Assembly: GCA_020205615.1 (NCBI GenBank)
Contig: CM035162.1
Span: 35,924,479 to 35,988,478, forward strand
Reading direction: 5' to 3'
Source: Panax quinquefolius
Lineage: Eukaryota > Streptophyta > Magnoliopsida > Apiales > Araliaceae
DNA: 64,000 bases
Below the pieces are notes generated by a model. The model had not been told where the DNA came from, did no database searches, and worked only from the letters and a program-made list of their open reading frames with translations. Position numbers and translations under genes: made by a program. This document shows positions 11,613-22,592 of the stretch, piece after piece (positions within the stretch are counted from its first letter, which is position 1; every line of letters starts with the position of its first letter).

Positions 11613-12019
11613 GAAAAAAAGGGTCGTAGTTCCTGTTTGTGTCCTATACTCGAATAATAAAGTTAATTGAATTACTGCAGACATTCCTCACTGTTCCATC
11701 ATAACAGATGACAACATCCTGAAGGAGTTCCATTAAGCTATTGAACAAAGTTTCAGGTTAAGCAACCCTCTAGATGAGCGAGCGATCACTTCTCTGCTAG
11801 AAATGAATCATCTCCCCATATGGGTCCAATCCTGGAGAGAAGTGATGGTTACGCTCATTCATGAGGTTGCTTAACCTAGAACTTTGTTCAAAAACTTACT
11901 GAAACTCCTTATGGATGTTGCCATCTGTTATGATGGAACAGTGAGGAATGTCTGCAATAATTTAATTAACTTTATTATTCGAGTATAGGACACAAACATG
12001 AATTACAACCCTTTTTTTT
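11613..12019. repeat. Long inverted repeat (two arms of about 185 bp)
   Basis: The left arm (about 11613-11797) and right arm (about 11834-12019) are reverse complements with scattered mismatches, separated by about 36 bases. Landmarks are GTGTCCTATACTCGAATAA at 11638 against TTATTCGAGTATAGGACAC near 11975, and CATTCCTCACTGTTCCATCA near 11682 against TGATGGAACAGTGAGGAATG near 11932. A transcript would fold into a long hairpin. It lies upstream of the transposase start, inside the CACTA element. No terminal duplication was found that would make it a separate transposon. Confidence 0.85.
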
Positions 12020-12129
12020 AATTATTCTTAGAAGCGAATCGGTTGAGTACTATTACCCGCAACTAACTTTATGTGAGAAACTCGCATACAAGGAAGAGTA
12101 AATATATGTAGGAGAGTATTATTGCTTTA

Positions 12130-12535
12130 TTGAAAATTGTGGCAAACTAAGCAAATGCTACTTAGTTTATTTTTCCAATGATAAACTAAGTAAGTGGTAC
12201 TTAGTTTATGAGAAATGTTATTTGGAATCTATAGAGACTACTGTTCGACATTCACTCCTAGCTACTTAGTTTATTTTGCCAGTGATAAACTAAATAAGTG
12301 GTACTTAGTTTATGAGAATTGTTATTTGAAATCTATAGAGACTAATGTTCGACATTCACTCATACTTAGTTTATTTTGCCAATGATAAACTAAGTAAGTG
12401 GTACTTAATTTATGAGAATTGTTATTTGGAATCTATAGAGACTACTGTTCGACATTCACTCCTACTTAGTTTATGAGAATTGTTATTTGGAATCTATAAA
12501 GACTACAGTTCGACATTCACTCCTACTTAGTTTAT
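12130..12535. repeat. Tandem repeats, about 100-bp units, CACTA internal
   Basis: A block containing GGAATCTATAGAGACTACTG, TTCGACATTCACTCCTA and a palindrome of the form AACTAAGTAAGTGGTACTTAGTTT recurs with starts near 12224, 12329, 12428 and 12488 (spacing 105, 99 and 60). A looser copy at 11497-11620 lies across the long inverted repeat. Each unit can form a small hairpin. This is probably a subterminal or promoter-side repeat array on the transposase-gene side. Confidence 0.8.
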
Positions 12536-12539
12536 TATT

Positions 12540-13240
12540 ATATTTTCTTTTTTTTAATATGTAATATATTATAGTATATTATATAATTGGTTTATTTATT
12601 TATTAAATTAAATTAAATTAAATCATTTTATTTTATTTTATTTATTAAACTAAATTAAATTAAACTTTTATTATTTTTATTTTATTTTGTATTATAGTAT
12701 ATAAGTTCTAATTTAATTTAATTTAATTTAATTTAAATCCGTAATTATTTTAATTTAATTTGATTTATTATGTTATTGTATTTTATTTTATCTTGTATTA
12801 TATTATATAATTTTTAATTTTTTTATTAAATTAAATTAGTTAAATTTAATTTATTTTAAATTTAATTAATTTAGATTATTTTAATTAAATTTAATTTAGA
12901 TTATTTTAATTAAATTAAATTAAATTAAATTTATTTTATTTTATTATTTTATTTTATTTTATTTTTATTCAATTGTATTTTATTTGTATTATATTATATA
13001 TTTATAAATATTTTTTATTAAATTTAATTTATTTATTAAATTAAATCAATTTTTTTTATTTTATTCAAATTAATTTAATTTAATTTATTATTTTATTTTA
13101 TTTTACTTTATTTTGTATTATAATATATTATCTAATTTTTAAATTTTATTTTATTTAATTAACTAAATTAAATTAAATTTTATTTTATTTAATAAGCTAA
13201 ATTAAATTAAATTTATTTTATTTATTTTAGTAGTAAGAAA
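12540..13240. repeat. Low-complexity TTTAATT/AAATT tract
   Basis: About 700 bases built almost only from runs such as TTTATTTTATT and AAATTAAATTAA, with hardly any G or C. No coding potential. It separates the tandem repeats from a last TACTTAGTTT palindrome near 13247. Confidence 0.85.
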
Positions 13241-13850
13241 CTAAGTAAATGCTACTTAGTTTATGATTTATTAATATTGGGAAACTAATTACTAATACAA
13301 TACATGCAGGGCCCACAAATATTCTGTAATTTCATAATTTTGACAGAATTTCTGTCATAAATTCAGTCGAAAATAACAAATATATCAAAATTAAAAACAA
13401 TCCTAAAATTAGTTATATTATGATAAGGAACCCAAATTTGATATGTTATACACTTCATAATATCAATATTCTACAATTTTCAAATTCCAAATAATATGCA
13501 GTCCACAGACCCAAAATCAAATTCCAATTTCAGCAATATAAACAAGAAGAATAGGACTCAAATTTCAGATTTCAGACTCCCAATTTCAACAACAGGACCC
13601 AAATTTTTGACCCACAAATTCACAGCAACAACATATTATCCAAATTGGGTTAATCTCATATTCAAACTCAAACTAAACTTAAAACAAATTAAGCCACAAA
13701 TTTTAGAGATATCATACAAATTTCAAAATAACTTTCAGACATTCAAAAATAGATTTTATTTAACAATTTACAACAAATTAACCCTAAAAATCTAATGCTT
13801 TGCAGAAAACTAACCTTGAAATTGAATTAATGTGCAAACTAAAGGAGAAG
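13241..13850. other. CACTA non-coding stretch
   Basis: AT-rich DNA with no domain I recognise. An open frame of 99 codons at 13496-13795 on the + strand is Asn/Lys/Phe rich and looks like chance translation of AT-rich sequence. It may contain an untranslated first exon or promoter for the - strand genes, but nothing shows it. Confidence 0.5.
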
Positions 13851-13854
13851 ATTA

Positions 13855-14140
13855 ACCGACGGTGGTGCCTGGTGGTGGCTGCTGGTGGTGGTGGCAGTGA
13901 TGGTAGTGGAACCGACAGTGCTGGTGGCGTCTGCTGGTGGTGGAACAGGCAGTGATGATGGTGGAACCGATCGACAGTGATGGTGGTGGTAGCAATGGTG
14001 ATGGTGGAATCGAAGGTGGTGGAACCGGTGGTGTTAGCGGCGATGGTGGTGGTGGTGGAGATGAGAGCAGTGAGAGAAGTGAGACTGAGAGAGAGAATGA
14101 AGTGAGAGAGAAATGAGGGAGAGAGAGAGAGAGCAAAGTG
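13855..14140. repeat. GGTGGT-rich simple repeat near CACTA right end
   Basis: Imperfect (GGT)n and (GAGA)n repeats, strongly purine-rich on the + strand. The - strand frame across it reads mostly Ser and Pro and is very likely a low-complexity artefact. A similar GGTGGTGG/GGAGGAGGG tract occupies the equivalent position in the 2.1-kb derivative (about 49425-49600). Confidence 0.75.
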
Positions 14141-14159
14141 AGAGAACGAGGGGCGGCTG

Positions 14160-14468
14160 GGGAAGACGTTCTGATTAATTAGGTTTTAGGATTATTTTCG
14201 ACGGAAAACTTAACTCCGTCGTAATTAAGGTATCTTCGACTGATTACTCCATCAGAATAAACACTATTCAGTCGAAAATAAGGTTGGTATTGGCAAGGAA
14301 CATTGGCGCTTGATGGGATACATTTATTTCAATTTAACATCCGTCGAAATTAATCTAGTTTCGACCGAATTATGTTTGACTGAATAATCCGTCGAAATAA
14401 TTATTATCTTCGGGGGAATATATCCGTTGAACTTAGATCCGTCGGAATTAGCCGGTTTTCTTGTAGTG
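14160..14468. promoter_or_regulatory. CACTA right subterminal repeat array
   Basis: The stretch contains repeated CCGTCGAAA, TTTCGACGG and GACTGAATAA-type motifs in both orientations, mirroring the left array, and ends in the terminal repeat at 14456-14468. With genes on the - strand this is the promoter-proximal end of the element. Motif function is inferred from En/Spm biology. Confidence 0.7.
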
Positions 14469-14684
14469 TAATGTGTAAAATTTTCTCAAGATAATATCTT
14501 TTATTCCAGTCAAATTTAGTCTCCTACTAAGGTAAGAGATATTATTTCTTTCATATTCGTAAAGGGATATCATTTCTTTCATATTTATAAGGGATATCAC
14601 TTTCTTTTATACTCCTAAATCTAAGCTTACTATGGTAAATATTACTTCTATAATTCCTGAAATAATTAAAAATACTTTAGATGT

Positions 14685-16565
14685 AAAGTGCAGTAATACG
14701 CATTGTTTCATAGTAGTACACGGTATTGCACAATATCTCTGATTATTGATTTAGTAATTGTTACAGTAGAAGTCACTCAGTATTTCATTCAATAATTGTC
14801 ATAGTAGTTATTGCATAGTATCTTATGTTATTGATTCAATAATTGTTACAGTAACTTCTGTACAGAATTTTATATTATTAAATTAATAATATGACACAGT
14901 AATTATATTATTTGATATGATATTATTAAACCAGTTAGCATTGTTGACAATGTCTAGAAGTTCTGTCGAGGAAAGGGTTTAGTTAATTGCGCGTTGTTTA
15001 TACGGAAGACCCCCTCTTTCCTGAGAACGATTTGGTTGTCAGTGTTGTGAGTCTATAATATTATTTTAAGTATCCCTGAAATTTGAACTTTTGGTGCATT
15101 AGAATATCTAACGTAATGGTTATTGTCTTAATTATTTAAAAGATAACACTCTACTAATATACTAAAATTTTAAGTATCCTTGAAATTTGAACTTTTGGTG
15201 CATTAGAATATCTAACGTAATGGTAATTGTCTTAATTATTTAAAAGATAACACTCTACTAATATATTAAAATATCCATTTTTTTGTTGGAGTTATTATGT
15301 TAATAATGTATTAGTGGTTTATCCGTCAACATTCTTTCTTTTAAATCAAACAACTTAGTCAAAGTGAAGGTCCCTCATTTGCTAAATTTCTTAAGTGATA
15401 TGCATTCTTTTTTTTAAATTTTGGCATACTAAGATTTCTTTTAAAATGGGTGGTCCCACATTTGCCTAACTTTCTAAGTGGTGTGCATTTTTTCTTTTAA
15501 AACATTGGCATACAAAATTCTTTTTTAATGAGTGGCCCCTCATTTTTCAAATATTTCAAAAGGGGTATCTTTTTGATTTTGTCATATTGTGAATTTTTTT
15601 CAAAGGATGGCCCCTAATTTGCCAAATTTTCCAAGTGGTATTTTTTTGACAACTTGTGAATTATTTCAAAAATGGTGTTCTCTTATTGGCCAAAGTTTTG
15701 AAATGAGTATACTCATAGGTTTGAAACCCGTAACTGAATTCCTTGATTAACAGATGCATGTCTCATAAACTTTACCTTTTAATGCACCTTCAGAAGATAA
15801 GATACACCTAAAACACAAAATTTTTCTTCTATAATATTGTGAGTATTTCTTTTGAGTATAATTATATTTTGAGTATAGCTAATAGTGTAAAATTTTCTCA
15901 AGATAATCTCTTTTATTCCCGTCAGATTTAGTCTCCTACTATGGTAAGAGATATTAGTTCTTTCATATTCGTAAAGGGATATCATTTCTTTCATATTTAT
16001 AAGGGATATCACTTTCTTTTATACTCCTAAATCTAAATTTACTATGGTAAATATTAATTCTATAATTCCTGAAATAATTAAAAATACTTTAGAGGTAAAG
16101 TACAATAATACGCGTTGTTCCAAAGTAGTACACGGTATTGCATAATATATCTGATTATTGATTTAGTAATTGTTACAGTACAAATCACTCAGTATTTCAT
16201 TCAATAATTGTCACAGTAGTTATTGCATAGTATCTCATATTATTGATTTAATAATTGTTACAGTAACTTCTGTACAGTATTTTATATTATTAAATTAATA
16301 ATATGACACAATAATTATATTATTTGATATGATATTATTAAACCAGTTAGCATTATTGACAATGTCTAGAAGTTCTGTCGAGGGAAGGGGTTAGTTAATT
16401 GCGCGTCATTTATACGAAAGGCCCCCTCTTTTCTGAGAAAGATCTGGTTATCAGTATTGTGAGTCTATAATATTATTTTAAGTATCCTTGAAATTTAAAC
16501 TTTTGGTGCATTAGAATATCTAACGTAATGGTTATTGTCTTAATTATTTGAAAGATAACACTCTA

Positions 16566-16613
<48 letters not shown>

Positions 16614-18756
16614 TATCCATTTTTTGTTGGAGTTATTATGTTAATAATGTATTAGTGGTTTATCCGTCAACATTCTTTCTTTTAAATCAGACAACTTAGT
16701 CAAAGGGAAGGTCCCTCATTTGCTAAATTTCTTAAGTTATATGCATTCTTTATTTTAAATTTTGGCATACTAAGATTTCTTTTAAAATGGGTGGTCCCAC
16801 ATTTGCCTAACTTTGTAGGTGGTGTGCATTTTTTCTTTTAAAACTTTGGCATACGATTTTTTTTTTAATGAGTGGCCCCTCATTTGTCAAATTTTTCAAA
16901 ATGGGTATCTTTTTGATTTTGACATATTGTGAATTTTTTTCAAAGGATGGCCCCTCATTTGCCAAATTTTCCAAGTGGTGTTTTTTTTTTGACAACTTGT
17001 GAATTATTTCAAAAAGGGTGTTCTCTCATTGGCCAAAGTTTTCAAATGAGTATATTGATAGGTTTGAAACTCGTAACTGAATTCCTTGATTAACAGACAC
17101 ATGTCTCCTAAACTTTGCCTTTTAATGCACTTTCAGAAGATAAGATACACCTAAAACACAAAATTTTTCTTTCATAATATTGTGAGTATTTCTTTTGAGT
17201 ATAATTATATTTTGAGTGTAACTAATAGTGTAAAATTTTCTCAAGATAATCTCTTTTATTCTCGTCAGATTTAGTCTCCTACTAAGGTAAGAGATATTAT
17301 TTCTTTCATATTCGTAAAGGGATATCATTTATTTCATATTTATAAGGGATATCACTTTCTTTTATACTCCTAAATCTAAACTTACTATGGTAAATATTAC
17401 TTTTATAATTCCTGAAATAATTAAAAATACTTTAGAGGTAAAGTACAGTAATATGCGTTGTTCCAGAGTAGTACACAGTATTGTACAATATCTCTGATTA
17501 TTGATTTAGTAAATGCTACAGTATAAATCACTCAGTATTTCATTCAATAATTGTCACAGTAGTTATTGCATAGTATCTCATATTATTGATTCAATAATTA
17601 TTACAGTAACTTCTGTACATTATTTTATATTATTAAATTAATAATATGACACAATAATTATATTATTTGATATGATATATTAAACCAGTTAACATTATTG
17701 ACAATGTCTAGAAGTTCTGTCGAGGAAAGGTGTTAGTTAATTGTGCACCGTATGTTTATACGGAAGGCCCCCTATTTCCTGAGAATGATTTGGTTGTCAG
17801 TATTATGAGTCTATAATATTATTTTAAGTATCCTTGAAATTTTAACTTTTGGTGCATTAGAGTATCTAACATAATGGTCATTGTCTTAATTATTTAAAAG
17901 ATAACACTCTACTAATATATTAAAATATCCATTTTTTGTTGGAGTTATTATGTTAATAATGTATTAGGGGTTTATCCGTCAACATTCTTTCTTTTAAATC
18001 AGACAGCTTAGTCAAAGGGAAGGTCCCTCATTTGCTAAATTTCTTAAGTGATATGCATTCTTTCTTTTAAATTTTGGCATACTGAGATTTCTTTTAAAAT
18101 GGGTGGTCCCACATTTGCCTAACTTTCTAAGTGGTGTGCATTTTTTCCTTTAAAGCTTTGGCATACAAAATTCTTTTTTAATGAGTGGCCCCTCATTTGT
18201 CAAATTTTTTAAAAGGGGTATCTTTTTGATTTTGACAAATTGTGAATTTTTTTCAAAGGTTGGCCCTCATTTGCCAAAATTTTCAAGTGGTATTTTTTTT
18301 TTATTTTGACAACTTGTGAATTATTTCAAAAAGGGTGTTCTCTAATTGGCCAAAGTTTTCAAATGAGTATACTGATAGGTTTGAAACCCGTGACTGAATT
18401 CCTTAATTAACAGACGCATGTCTCCTAAACTTTACCTTTTAACGCACCTTTAGAAGATAAGATACACCTAAAACACAAAATTTTTCTTCCATAATAATTT
18501 GAGTATTTCTTTTGAGTATAATAATATTTTGAGTGTAGCTAATAGTGTAAGATTTTCTCAAGTTAGTCTCCTTTATCCCTGTCAGATTTAGTCTCCTACT
18601 AAGGTAAGAGATATTATTTCTTTCATATTCGTAAAGGGATATCATTTCTTTCATATCTGTAAGTGATATCACTTTTTTTTATACTCCTAAATCTAAACTT
18701 ATTATGGTAAATATTACTTCTATAATTCTTGAAATGATTAAAAATACTTTGAAGGT
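14685..18756 (+). repeat. Three tandem copies of a 1.3-1.4-kb LTR-internal segment
   Basis: Copies run about 14685-16095, 16096-17438 and 17439-18756. Each starts at the GTAAAGTACAGTAATACGCG segment and runs through the TCTAGAAGTTCTGTCGAG and CCCCCTCTTTCCTGAGAA blocks, the GTTGGAGTTATTATG segment and the CCTACTAAGGTAAGAGAT block to ATACTTTAGAGGT, where it jumps back to the start. The 3' LTR and the solo LTRs have this segment once. The first copy contains a further 105-bp duplication (15063-15166 and 15167-15271), and the second an (AT)n run (16564-16608). This accounts for the oversize 5' LTR. Confidence 0.85.
16564..16608. repeat. (AT)n microsatellite
   Basis: A run of about 45 bases of AT present in only one of the tandem LTR-internal copies; the sister copies have ACTAATATATTAAAA at the same place, so it expanded after the duplication. 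Confidence 0.9.
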
Positions 18757-19222
18757 AATGTAATATCATTTCATTTACCTAAATCTTTTTATTGAATTTT
18801 AATCGTTATCTTTGAAATATGAATCTTGAATATCATTCTTGAATTTGAATCCACGTTTTGGTCATCATATTGACAATTTGGACATTCGTGGACTCTGGAT
18901 AAATTAAATTATAAATCTCCAATTTTTATTCTTGATCTTGTAGTTCATATTATTTCTATTCTTCTTTTATATCATTGTCATAATCCTCAAACTTAAATTA
19001 TGGTGAAATGTTATCTTTGACCCATAGTGCAAAGATGGACTGTTGATTGATATGATTATGACCATGAATTGTGTATTGGTATAATTATGACCTTTCGTGT
19101 TACGTAAAAATATTTGTGGTGAAAGTTCTCTTTGGCCCGTAGTGCAAACATGGTCAGTTGTTTGACATGATCATGACCACTGATGATACAAATGAATATT
19201 TTTGGCCTGCATATAGTGTAAA

Positions 19223-21814
19223 TGTAATACCCCAACTTTTTATGAATAAGATTTATTTTTCTTTATTTATTATTTTAAATAGTAAGGTGTTAACTTGATA
19301 TGAAGATGAAGTTATGGGTTATATTTGCAAATTATAGAAAATAAATAGCGTGTCGGGGAATATTCGTTATGTCTGAGAATATTCGTTTTGTCGGGTAATA
19401 TTACTTCTGTCGGGGAATATTATATTCAATAAAATACTACAGCGGCGCCGAAATAACCAATCATTAGTGGACCCCCATAATGGAATAACTTTCGGATATA
19501 GAAAGCAAAAAAAATAATTTTTTATAAAATAACGTCAAAACTTTTACCGTTAATTATTGAAATACCCGGTGATAAAAGTACAGTAATACACGTTGTTCCA
19601 CATTAGTACGCAGTATTATACAGTAACACACGATAGTGCACATATATCTGATTATTGATTCTTACGTAAGAAGTCACTCAATATTTCATTCAATAATTAC
19701 CACAGTAGTAACTGCACAGTATTTTACATTATTAAAATCAATAATTGACATAACGCAGTTACTCATATTATTTGATATGATATAATTATTAGCATTATGG
19801 GCAATGTCTAGAAAGTTCTATCGAGAAAAGAGGTTATGTTATCTAATTACGCGCCAGTAAGGAGAAATTCTTATCGAAAAGCCATCTCTTTCTTGGGAAC
19901 GATCTGGTTGTCAATATTATGAGTTATGATATTAATGATGAATAATTGTTGAAAGATTGTGTTGATTAAAGATAGGTACAATAATTGATAATTGGTAAAT
20001 ATTTCAATTTGTGATATAAATAGAGGAGTTTATTTTATGTGGACTTATTGTTCCATGGCCCCCCCCACTTACCCATTTTTCAAAATTGTCAACTGAAATT
20101 TTGTTTTATTATTATTATAATAGTAATAAAATAGAAAACTTTTTATAATATATATAAAGTTATTTGTTTTATTAGAATATATTATATTATATATAAAGTT
20201 ATTTATTTTATTCGAATATTATATTATTTTGTAAAAAAAAATAAGACGAACAATTGTTCGTCCATGATTATTTTTAAACAGTGGTACACTGTCATTCTCC
20301 TATAAATAGGTTTCTTAGCAGAAGTATGAAACTCACACCAGAATTATAAAATTCTTCTTCTATAATATTGTGCGTATTTCTTTTGAGTATAAGGATATTT
20401 TGAGTGTAGCTAATAGTGCAAGATTTTCTCAAGATAATCTCTGTTATACCACTTAGATCTAGTCTCCTAATAAGGTAAAGGATGTTATTTTCTTTCAATA
20501 CTCGTAAATTATATTATTTCTTTTTATACTCGTAAATGATATCATTTTCATTCATACTCCATATTATGTAAGTGATATTATTTCATTTCATATTCCTAAA
20601 TCTAAACTTACTATGGTAAGTTTTGCTTCTATAATTCCTAAAATGATTAGAAATTCCTTGAGGTTTGAGCTTCATCTAATATCATTTAACTGGAATATTT
20701 GTCTGAACTTTCTTATTAAATTTTATTCTTTTTCATGTCGAGATACTATTCATCCGGGGTACTATTCAACTGGTGTACTATTCATCTGGGGTACTATTTA
20801 TGTCAGAGTACTATTCACGACGGAATTTAGTTTTTTTTTCTTGTCCAAATTATATTTGAAATATGAATCTTAAATATCATTCTTGAATTTTACTCTACAA
20901 TTGGTGATCATGCTGATAATTTGGACATTATTGAACTTGAATAAATTAAATTATAAATCTCTAATATTTATCATTAATCTCACTTTATTCATTCTTTATA
21001 TCATTTTCATAATCCTTAGACTTAAATTGTGATGAAAGTTCTCTTTGGCCCGTAGTGCAAAGGTGAACTGTTGATTGGGGTTACAAATGAATATCTTTGG
21101 CCTGTAGTGTAAAGATGAATTATTGATCGATGAATATCTTTGTCCCGTAGTGCAATGATGGACAGGTGTTTGGCATGATCATGACCACTGGTGATACAAA
21201 CAAATATCTTTGGCCTGTAGTGCAAAGATAAATTGTTGATTTAAAATAATTATTGATTGGTGTTACTACAGGGATAAAATATTGATGATGGAATTTTAAA
21301 TAATGAAAGATAGTAGACATTATGCTCTACTCTACTCTTCTAATGGATTGTTATTTCCGTTGCAGTTGTTTATCTAAAACTTGTTATCTATTATATTCTA
21401 TCATATTTTTCACTGTTGAGGAGTAAGAATAATTTATGCTTCATTATCTTAGTCATAATATTCTTTACTGGGCTATTTGAGCTCACCATTTTCCTTGTTT
21501 GTTCCTCCCAGGAAATGAGAATGTAGCTGGGACTACTCGGGGAATGGAGTAATGGTCCGAGATAGTTACTATAGTAGTCCTCACTATTTTGTAACATAGT
21601 GTGACAATAATTGTAATGAGAACTTAATTTGAGTGTGGATATTTTCGTATCAGATATGGTTCAATATTTGTATTGAAACTCACAGTTTATGTGTTGTCAT
21701 ATTTTGTACGATAGTTTAATAGTTAAAAATAGGCAAATTTGTATTTGGAATTCTGTAGTATATATATTTGGCGACTCAAAATGGGTTGTGTGGACCTATT
21801 TTGAGGGTGTCACA
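19223..21814 (+). mobile_element. Solo Ty3 LTR A (2.6 kb)
   Basis: Starts TGTAATACCCC and ends GTGTCACA, with a perfect 5-bp duplication GTAAA (19218-19222 and 21815-21819). It is inserted in the 5' LTR of the outer element and belongs to the same broad family. Features in order: palindromic GGGGAATATTCG motifs (19353-19422), a TATAAATA promoter-like box (20301-20308), a GTACTATTC minisatellite (20750-20820) and four CTTTGGCCYGTAGTGCAAAG hairpins (21036-21230). No internal region is attached, so it is a solo LTR left by recombination. Confidence 0.88.
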
Positions 21815-22395
21815 GTAAAGATAATTAAACTTTTGATTTGCGTAATTATTGATTAGTGTTACAGGGATAAAATATTGATGATTGACTTTTAAATCGTAAA
21901 AGATAGTAGACATCATGTTCTACTTGACTCTTCTAATGGATTATTTGTTCCGCTGCAGTTATCGTTGAAAACTTATATTATCTTTAAATATATGATTTAT
22001 CATTATTGAATGCTAAATATAATTTATTCTTTATTATCTTAAATATACTTTACTGGGCTATTTGAGCTCACACTTTTTTTGTTTCATTGTTCTTCTCAGG
22101 TAATAAGAGTATAGGTGGGACTAGCCAGGAATGGAGTGATGATCCGAGATTGTAGAAGTATCTCAATACATTATAAAATAGTGTGACAATAATTGTATTG
22201 AGAATTTAAGTTGAGTGTGGATATTGTCTTACTAGTTACGGTACAATATTTCTATTGAAACTCACAGTTTATGTGTTGTCGTATTTTGCACGATAGTTTA
22301 ATAGTTTTAAATAGGAAAATTTATATTTAAATTTTGTAGTATGTATTTTGCGACTCAAAATAGGTTGTGTATACCTATTTTGGGGACTTCACAGT

Positions 22396-22407
22396 TGGTA
22401 TCAGAGC
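22396..22407 (+). promoter_or_regulatory. Primer-binding site, initiator Met tRNA type
   Basis: TGGTATCAGAGC lies three bases after the 5' LTR end (CTTCACA at 22387-22393). It matches the complement of the 3' end of plant initiator methionine tRNA, the usual minus-strand primer of plant LTR retrotransposons. It fixes the LTR border and the + orientation of the element. Confidence 0.93.
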
Positions 22408-22592
22408 TTAGAGATATGATCTCTAGTGGAGATCTGAGATTAGAAGTAGTAGGGGAGAGACGAGTAAGATCCTTTACTAGTGTGTCCTTCCTAAGCTAAA
22501 TCTCGTTATTTAATTAATTGGTTTGGATGTGGGGACAAGAAGTGATGTGTCAGTTTGTTTTAACTAATTTTTTTGTGTGATCAGATTTTAAA

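Larger units (their letters stand above)
4218..14468 (-). mobile_element. CACTA (En/Spm) transposon, 10.25 kb
   Basis: Both ends begin CACTACAAGAAAA (left directly, right on the opposite strand), and a 3-bp duplication TAA lies at 4215-4217 and 14469-14471, the CACTA hallmarks. Subterminal arrays of CCGACGGAA / TTTCGTCGGA-type motifs occupy about 4240-4735 and 14190-14460. Two gene remnants lie on the - strand: a TNP2-type transposase (7463-11010) and a second gene (about 5341-7359). The element sits inside a Ty3 LTR; other copies of that LTR, for example at about 17216-17240, carry the unbroken site. Coding regions have stops and frameshifts, so it is probably no longer autonomous. Confidence 0.95.
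2679..22393 (+). repeat. 5' LTR of outer Ty3, expanded and interrupted
   Basis: The LTR runs from TGTAAGACCCC to CTTCACA just before the primer site. After removing the Mutator-like MITE, the CACTA element and one solo LTR, about 6.3 kb remains, compared with about 2.6 kb for its partner at 47449-54853 treated the same way. The excess is explained by three extra tandem copies of an internal segment (14685-18756). The first part (about 2980) also lacks roughly 0.5 kb present in the 3' LTR: text jumps from the TACCGTTAA control segment straight to the GTCATTGTCTTAATT segment. Confidence 0.85.

Noticed and set aside
13852..14136. Ser/Pro-rich frame of 94 codons
   Set aside because: Product of a (GGT)n/(GA)n simple repeat; composition alone explains it.
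22396..22407. Possible tRNA gene fragments at the Met-tRNA-like sequences (also 43209-43221)
   Set aside because: Only 12-13 bases match and they lie exactly at LTR borders, so they are primer-binding sites, not tRNA genes.
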